The notes under the pieces were generated by a model, which was not told the origin of the DNA, made no database searches, and was given only the letters and a program-made list of their open reading frames with translations. Positions 56,504 to 64,000 of a stretch of 64,000 nucleotides of DNA are shown one piece after another (position 1 is the first letter of the stretch; each line of letters begins with the position of its first letter). Both the position numbers and the translations under genes were made by a program. Origin of the DNA: Rotaria sordida (Eukaryota; Rotifera; Eurotatoria; Philodinida; Philodinidae); contig CAJNOL010000064.1 in assembly GCA_905250125.1 (NCBI GenBank), positions 186,001-250,000 on the forward strand. Reading direction: 5' to 3'.

Positions 56504-58808
56504 AAAGACAAAGATTCATATTGATAATAACAATAGTTTATTATCGATTATTAATCAAAATTATATTTATAATAAAGCATTTATTAATAAGTGAATAACG
56601 AATTGTATTTAAAGCAAATTTAATATCATTTCTTTTTAGCAAATACTAATATGCAACATTAGTAATCTGTTTCCTTTCTTATACTCTGGTTTTTCTCTTC
56701 TATTTATCATTCATGTGTGATACAATTTCGTTTTTTTTTTAAAGTAACAAATTTTCTTCTAAATTACTTTACTTCACGATTGTTGAGTTTGTTTTGCATT
56801 TTATAATTTGTATCTAATCTGAGTGGTAGATCTTTTCTTTTCTTAATGAAAGTTTTAAACTGATGTTAATATTCAATCAAAACTACTTTGAATTCTTGTT
56901 TGGGATAAAAATGCGCATGGTATAAATAATGGATCAACTTAATACAAAGTTCTATTACTAATAAAGAAAAGCATCGAATTCAGAAAAGATCTTAGTGCCT
57001 TCAAGAGTTTGGTTGAAAGTGAAATCTTACACGATTTTTTTTTACTTGAACAAAATGATGAATCTTTGAAAAGTTAAGAAATAAGTTTTTATTTATAATT
57101 TTTAGTTCTACTGGAAAAGTACTCAGTGCTAGAATATTTGGTAGTAATGTAAAACAAATCAGATTATGTAAAATTTTATATTGAACTAACCGAACGGTTT
57201 TATAAAGTAAGGATATAAGTATTTCACTAGAACATCGTATGTTTCAAAATGTGCTGCCTGCCATCGAATAAGTTAGATAATATGACAAAAAATTTGAAGA
57301 TCGTAAAAGGTAATGCAAAATCAAAGGCTTCAATTTATCGTTTCGATTTTTTATAAAGAAAACATGAAAATATACAAAAAATTGTTCATCTCTTTAAAGG
57401 ATAACTTTATTAATATTGAGCTATAAGAACATATGTTTTGATAGCCCAGACTTTGAGAGAGTACAACATTGTTCTGAAATAATTTTTATATTTTTGATTA
57501 TCAATTTTTTTCATCATTTATTTCACATTATTATTTGCCAATGGAGTATCGGTGCTGCTGCAGGCCGATCACAACCTTACCCTAACACTCTTTAATATTC
57601 TCACTCTCACTTTGTGATGTTTCCCACTATCAATCAAATTAATTGTTTTCAAGGACATCATTGGCCAGTACCTCTTCAGATCAGCGACACTGCAGCACCC
57701 ATACTCTTTGATCTGCCCTGCTAGTTACACCAATTAGTGTATAGAGTATCGTCAATCTAGAATCATATTTTTAAATGGATATATATAGCTTTTCTACAGA
57801 TACACGCACTTCATTTAATAATTGCTTTGGCCATGCATTAATCTATTTGATTCCTGAAAGTAATGTAGTGAATATAGATGAGGATTATGTAGATCATGTA
57901 AAAGTACCCAAGAAGAAATACTAAAACATTGGTGATCAAAAAGTCTTTTTTTTCTCCATTCAATAACTTCGGATGATTTTTTTAAAATGTTTAATAAATA
58001 TCAATTCTGTAAATGTGACGTTTAATGAATGATGTTTGGTAGCTGTAATGATATCTTCTTTATCATAATGAATACACTATGTTATTTCATGTTATAATTC
58101 ATCGATTGTATGGGTTAACTCGAGTTATGATATTATATGTATAGCTAGATCTTAAGGTAGATCTCAGTGAAATATTAAAGTTTCCAAAGGATTAAGCATC
58201 CTTAGAGACTTTCCTTCTAAAACTATTGTTATTTTACTGAAATTTTAGGTTATATGGCACGGTATATACCCAAAAAAGAAATCAAATGGTAGTATTTCAA
58301 CCTTCATATAGTTGTTTTCATGTATCCATACGATCAAAATGTAAAGGAATACAATGAATAAGAAATTTTTCTTTAAATAGAATGGATAACAATCGATGTT
58401 TTTATTTCAAGAAAAGTTTGATTGATTTTTTTTCAAAGATTAAATGTTCTGATAGATTAATATTAAAACCTTATTGTTTTTTATGTTCAATTTCTTCCAC
58501 TGTTAGTTTAATTTCTGAAGTATGTCTTTCAGTTTAATGAATTTTATGTTGAATTAAATTCAGCATTATCTAAGGCATTGTCACCTAGAAAAAACACGTC
58601 TAGTGCTGGAATGTTATACACCTAGTTATGTATCTTCTTGAATTAAATAAATTGATGACGATCTTTCTATCGACTCAGCTGAAGAAAGTTATATGAACAT
58701 TAAAATGATATTGTTTAATAAATTAGAAAACGTTTTCAGATGACGTTTTCATCTAATTAATGAGCAAATTATGTTCATTCCCAAGATCATGTTTCTCATA
58801 CCTATTAT
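56504..58808. other. Intergenic downstream of the sugar transporter
   Basis: 2.3 kb of AT-rich DNA. Apart from the small inverted-repeat element at about 57543-57708, I see no gene, RNA or repeat. Confidence 0.5.
57543..57708. mobile_element. Short MITE
   Basis: Ends GGAGTATCGGTGCTGC and AGAGTATGGGTGCTGC (read inward) enclose about 130 bp of unrelated sequence. No sure target duplication. Local GC content is higher than around it. Confidence 0.5.
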
Positions 58809-59722
58809 CCATTTCAAAAACAGAATGCCGATGGTTATTTTTTGAGCAGTGTTTGGTAGGAACGACGAAGAGAGCTGGAGCTTTCACCAGTCAAGAGAAA
58901 ACACTCAGGACCATCGCAGTGAGTCGAAAGCTGATTGACCAGCAATTGATCAATCAGGTGAGTTCTTAGCAAAGATTTTGAAAACGAGATTCTGAAGTCA
59001 TTTTCAATTAGACTTTGACATGTACCATGGCTAACCAGCGGAGAAAAGTCTTCTCTTTCAATCTATGTGAGCCCCAACTTCGTGGCCACTTTTGTTTAAG
59101 AGTTACAAGGGTTTTGTTGAGACTCCTAATTTCAGCAAATTGATCTTAGAAAGTTCCTTATGCTGAATCGAATGGTGATACTTCTTTTCAGTTTTAAAGC
59201 GACCTGAGATCATTATTTCAGTATTTTTGCAATTTCAAAAGTTTCGTTGATACAGCACCAAAATCGAAGTTTGAATTATTTTCAAAATAGTAATCTCAGA
59301 TCGCTTTAAAACTCAAAACCAAAATCACCGTTTGACTTAGTATGACGAATTATCCCTGTACGAAGCTCCTTTGGAACCTTTCAAAGTCAATTTGCTGAAA
59401 TCAGGGGAGTCTCAGCAAAATTCTTGTAACTTTTGAACATGAATGACTACGAAGTTGGGGTTATGTAGATCAAAAGAGAAGGCTTTCCTCTGTCGATTGA
59501 CCCTATTACCCGTCAAAATCTAATCGGAAATGACTTCAAAATCGCGTTTTCAAAATCTTCGCTAACAACTCATCTGATTGATCAATTGCTAACCCATCAG
59601 ACTTCGACTTACTTCGATGGTTCCGAATGTTTTCTCTTGAATGGTTAAAACTTCAGGTCTCTTCATCGTTTCTATCAAAAGTTATTCAAAAAATAACTAT
59701 CAGCATCCTTTTTTCAAATAGA
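58809..59722. mobile_element. 0.9 kb foldback element, intergenic
   Basis: Arms of about 430 bp (58809-59238 and 59288-59722) are inverted copies with moderate divergence. Paired blocks include GTCAAGAGAAAACACTC against TTCAAGAGAAAACATTC, CTGATTGACCAGCAATTGATC against its relative on the other arm, and CCCCAACTTCGT. The short open frame at 58760-58969 lies in one arm and is not a gene. Confidence 0.8.
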
Positions 59723-59998
59723 TCATAATTCTGATGATACATATAATGTCTCGTCCTTTGCTTGTTGTTTTGTTAGTCATATGAATTTTTCTTCTCTTAA
59801 CTGATATTAAATTCTTGATGATACATGCTCATATTTATGACTTTACCATAATTGTTAATACTGCTTATTATTGTTATAAACATGAATACTCATGCTGTTT
59901 TTTTTTTCGTTTCATTTCAAGTATGAAAAAGAACAGTGCTCATAAACAAACACACTCGCACACACTACTCGATCTAATTGCGTATAATTCGGTTTTTT

Positions 59999-62176
59999 TT
60001 ATACATAAGTTGCTGTTGTTAATATAACTGCTGTAGGTTCTTCATAGAACGAAACTTTTTTATTTGAGTTTGAACGACGTACTGCTGAGCTAGTTAATCG
60101 TCCTGATGGTATTGAACTTGGTACTCGCACCATACTTGAAGATGTGAAACTTTGTAAATCACCACCACTACTACTTCGATCATAACAACCTGAATCAATT
60201 GAATTTGATTGATGAATTACATCTGTTGTAGATGTTTTCATTAATGATAAACTTTCATCACGTAATATTGATGATGAAGTTGAATGCTCTTTTAATGTAA
60301 CATTAGCCGTCTGCGAATTTTTAACAGTTGGAATTACAGCTGATTTAGTTCGTTTTGTAGAAGTTTTCGGATTACGAGTGATTGATGATACCTTTATTGG
60401 AAGTGGATCATACATTGATAATGGTGTTGAATGTGGTGTTGACGTTAAAAGCACTTCAAGTGGTTCCTAAGAAAATTATAAATGAATATTTAGAATTTTA
60501 ATTAAAATTTTATATTAATAAAACAACAAGAACTTGTGATAGGTGTATATCACGAACAGATAAAATGTGAAATATAATAGTGATGTATATAATCATATCT
60601 AAGACATAAATTTGTGTCTATCTAATTACTTGATTTTCGCCACGATTATTATTCGCCATAGTCATCGAGAAACGACAAAAAAAATATAAAAATATTTAAG
60701 ATATAATGTTACAACTTACTAGGCTGATTGATTTTAATGATTTATCGGTTGAATTTCGTTTATACGAATAATTATTATTGGTAGTTCTTAGTGATGATGA
60801 GCCAGCAATTAAAATCGTATTAGCTTTTGATAGTAAATTAGCAGAAGAAATCGTATTAGCTCTTGATAGTGAATTAGCAGAAGAGATCGTACTAGTTCTT
60901 AATGATGAACTAGCATTAGAAACTGTATTTATTCTTGGTGGTGTAGTAAAAGTAGAAAATGCATTAGTTCTTAATGGTGAACTAGCAGTAGAAGTTGTAT
61001 TTGTTCTTGGAGATTTTATTGAATAATCTTTTGATACACTTGTTCTTCGAATACGTGATGCATGTTTAAGAATATCATTATCAATTTTATGTGGTGATGA
61101 TGTTGGAACAACTGAAATAGTTGTATTACGTGTTAAAGAAGTTCGATTTATAATAGGTGATTTTTCTCGTGACGGTTGCTGAGATTGAACAGGATTTGCT
61201 GCTAATGGATTCCGATGTACAGCAAATGTTCCACGTAGACCAGCACGTCGACGAATTGTCTCTAAAAAAAATAACGAGAAGAAAAAAATTATAAGTTGAT
61301 GATCATGAAAAAAAATGACGAATATTCGTCATTTTCTTAATCTATTTACCTCGAACAGATTCTCCATTTGGCTGATTCATTAATGAACTCATATACATAA
61401 GGTCAGAATCATGATCACATAATCTTGTTGAAGATGCTATACCATTTGTCATAGAAAATATTTCTGGTGAATTCACAAAATTAGAATGTTCATTAGTTTT
61501 AATTGATGATGAATAATAATCTTCATATGTTTCTTCTTTTATTTGTGATGATTGAGCATATGATCTATTATGTTCACGCGTTTGATCAAAATCATTCGAA
61601 GACATTTGTTGTAATGCACTGAATGAACGAGAATCATTATATTGATCTTGATTAATTGTTGAATAATGAAGAACACTCGATGTTCGACTTGGATGTCGAC
61701 TAATAAATGCTGGACGTCGTTGAAAACTATTTGCAGATTTTCTTTCTGATTGTTGACCTGATGGTGTCATTCTTGTTGGACTTAAACGTATACGAATACC
61801 ATGTTCAAGATAAGCAGCTTCAATAGCTTGATAAGGTGAAATATTTGAAGGCTGAGATATTGTTGGAATAACAATTTGTTCACGAGAGTGATTATTCATT
61901 TCATCGGCATAATCCAATGGTGAAACGGTTAAAGTAGATGATTCTGTATTTAGAGATGTTGGAAAAGCAAATAAAGTGTTAGATCGATGTCTAATTGCTT
62001 TTATATCACTATTTGATATATCCATTCGACTACCATTGACAACAGCACCTAACAAACACGAACATTATTTTTTTAATAATGAAAAATGAAAAAAATTATT
62101 AAATAAAAACTTTTATTCGATATTTACCTTCGATTTCAAATGTTGGCCGTTCTTTACGAAGTGTTTTTAGACGCAT
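59999..62176 (-). CDS. Unknown Ser/Thr-rich protein with a coding 36 bp repeat
   Basis: Four minus-strand exons (62176-62128, 62048-61350, 61261-60720, 60466-59999) give about 585 residues in one frame. It begins MRLKTLRKERPTFEIEG and is hydrophilic throughout, rich in Ser, Thr, Asn and Arg, with no membrane segment or recognisable domain. Exon 3 encodes about six copies of a 12-residue repeat of the form RxNTxSxASSxL. Near the end, NKKVSF fits an RVxF docking motif for protein phosphatase 1, and the last three residues TYV fit a class I PDZ ligand. These are short motifs and could be chance. An ATG-led segment at about 60658-60629 (MANNNRGENQ then GT) could be an alternative first exon spliced to exon 4. 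Confidence 0.65.
60790..61010 (-). repeat. 36 bp coding minisatellite
   Basis: About six units, each encoding 12 residues such as RTSTISSANSLS, RANTISSANLLS and RINTVSNASSSL. Because units are a multiple of three, changes in copy number keep the reading frame. Confidence 0.8.
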
Positions 62177-64000
62177 ATTGATTTGTATATTTTGTAAATG
62201 GTTACAAACTACCAACGATTAACGATGTTTTTTATTCAAGACAAACATAATAGAGAAACCGATGGAATAAAATGTGCAATCATCACAGATTTGACGAACG
62301 ACAAAAACAACAGTAGCAAATAAAAGTCATCAAAGAAAAATTCATTTTTTTTCCTTACAATATTCAAGCGCACATTTTCCATTTGTTTCATTCGTATGAT
62401 TGATGTTTCTATTCTTTATGAATACATTAAATGTTTCGTTTAGCTCCCAATACATTCGTTCGATCATTACACAACAACTTCACATTTCAAGTCTTCTTGT
62501 TTGACATAAAAGATGAAGTCATAAAATAAACAAATATTTGAATGGATCAATTCGAGAAAAAAAAAGAGAGAAAGAGAAGAGGAAAAAAAAAGGAGAAAAA
62601 AATGATACTACAAATATAAAGGTTTAGTTGAAAAAGTTTACTACGCATCACGTATGGATAATGAAGCTGCTTTAAAAGTAGAGTAAAAAAAAAACAAAGA
62701 CAAGAAAAATTTGAAGATAATTATAACCCAGTAGAAAGAATTAAACATAATATATGTATTTAATCAATTCAAAAAATTTGTTACTAAAACCATAAGAAAA
62801 AACATACACCATCTTCTATATTACGTCAGCATCTCATCGAATATTAAGTTTCTACACATTTTTTTTATTATTTCTTTCATACATATGTCTTCTTATCGAA
62901 TGTTTGTCTATGGTAAAAGTTGTCAAACAAAAATCTTAAATGATTTCTCTTATTAAATGTAACCTTATATAACAATGACATTATAAAAGGACACTCTTAT
63001 ATAAATCTTAAAACGATTCTAGAATAGTATTTATATATGCATGAATCACTAACACTTATTTATAGTGTACAGATCTTTCTAGTGTAGTGTAATATGCCAT
63101 TGTTATTGTTTTCATGAATATAAAATAATTCAGTCAAAAGAAATTAATTGATAATGAGACATAAATGGTGTAGATGTGGGTGTGAGTGTTGACCGTTTTA
63201 CACTGACACCCACACCTATACCCTGACTCTTTTCTACTCATAACAATTAGGAAGTGATTCTCTTTTTTAATCATATAGTTGGGAATATATTTCACTTCTA
63301 GATTATGTGTTACATTATACTTTTATTCATTGGTTGTCTTCTTTTTAACTGCTAATAATAATCACGTAGTAAGAGAAGTTTACATAGTAACCCTTAAATC
63401 ACTAGCAATAGAAAAGATTTAATATGCGTAATAGCAACGCATTTTGTAAGGCTTCGTTTGCATTCTATTTGCAAACCCGCATTATTCTAAGTGATATCCA
63501 TTATCTTCACTATTCTTTGTAGTAGTGAATTCAGTATAGATAGGATACATTTTGTTGATGATGCTCTTTTTCGCATCATTTGAATCAGTACAATAGAGTT
63601 AAAAATCATCTGATCATTGATGATTTGAGAAACTGCCAAAATATGTAGTATGAATCGCTTTCAATCTTTCTCATACGTAAGCTTACGTTCTACCGATGGA
63701 TTCTATACATTGTTTGCAATTGATCTTGCACATTATTTGCTAAAGCACGGATCATACTTCATCTTGATGAATTTTTTTTTTAGAAAATCACTTGACAATG
63801 GTAAATTCGAAAGATTTCTCATTCAAATTCATTTATATCGAAATAAATGAAATGCAGTTTAATTTAATTTTATACGTATAACTGGAATTTTCGACCTTCA
63901 TGAGTACGGTCATCATCAGTAAACAGACATCAGTTGTAACCATGAGTCTACTTTATTCATGACAAACAGTAACCGATGAACAAGAACTAGAATAACAAAA
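62177..64000. other. AT-rich right end of the window
   Basis: No supported gene. A purine-rich tract (about 62550-62600) and one small hairpin (63166-63224) are the only structures seen. Open frame 63650-63850 has no visible similarity. Confidence 0.5.
63166..63224. repeat. Small GT/CA-rich hairpin
   Basis: GTGTAGATGTGGGTGTGAGTGT is followed after about 13 bp by ACACTGACACCCACACCTATAC, its near-perfect inverse. This could be a stem of about 20 bp or a tiny MITE. Confidence 0.6.

Noticed and set aside
60778-61026. Plus-strand 82-codon frame with repeats
   Set aside because: It is the antisense shadow of exon 3 of the minus-strand gene; the repeat pattern comes from the 36 bp coding repeats.
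63166-63224. Possible telomere-like repeat (TGTGGG)
   Set aside because: Only one TGTGGG unit occurs, within a small hairpin; no tandem array is present.

Overview
The window looks like nuclear DNA of a small invertebrate, most likely a bdelloid rotifer. It is very AT-rich, its genes carry many 40-70 bp GT-AG introns, and it mixes animal genes (PAX6-like, SMG5, RFC1, NAE1, PAXX, SLC35A3-like, TMEM272-like) with bacterial- or fungal-style enzymes (a GGG...QEE PARG, a lectin-containing glycoside hydrolase). The species assignment is inference; nothing in the sequence proves it.

Layout. 1-2490: the edge of a leucine-rich/F-box-like gene (-), degraded exon remnants and a fragment of a long-chain acyl-CoA synthetase (-). 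2491-5213: a broken piggyBac transposon with both ends and its TTAA duplication. 6367-9940: a bacterial-type poly(ADP-ribose) glycohydrolase followed 86 bp later by PAXX, a non-homologous end-joining factor. 10605-12000: three non-autonomous elements, two with clean target-site duplications. 12471-14181: NAE1. 15831-18361: a secreted glycoside hydrolase with a SUEL lectin domain, interrupted by a nested insertion. 21927-24209: a PAX6-like gene. 26385-29071 (-): an unknown single-pass membrane protein. 30834-38299: three TMEM272-like four-pass membrane proteins. 40770-50467 (-): SMG5 in 18 exons, head-to-head with RFC1 (50683-53718, +). 54274-56503: a UDP-sugar transporter like SLC35A3. 59999-62176 (-): an unknown Ser/Thr-rich protein with a coding minisatellite. 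The remainder is AT-rich intergenic DNA.

The strongest overall pattern is a load of small inverted-repeat (foldback/MITE) elements, many of them sitting inside introns while the surrounding reading frames stay intact: in PARG, PAX6, SMG5 (at least four), a TMEM272-like gene, RFC1 and SLC35A3. One family occurs in two different introns. The largest is a 1.7 kb near-perfect palindrome in an SMG5 intron.

The most interesting gene-level observation is the tight same-strand PARG-PAXX pair. A splice acceptor with no matching donor in the 86 bp gap lies just upstream of the PAXX start codon, as expected for a trans-spliced operon that would link removal of ADP-ribose at DNA breaks to end joining. 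Exon coordinates were worked out by hand from reading frame, GT-AG signals and phase. The summed exons of every intact gene are divisible by three.
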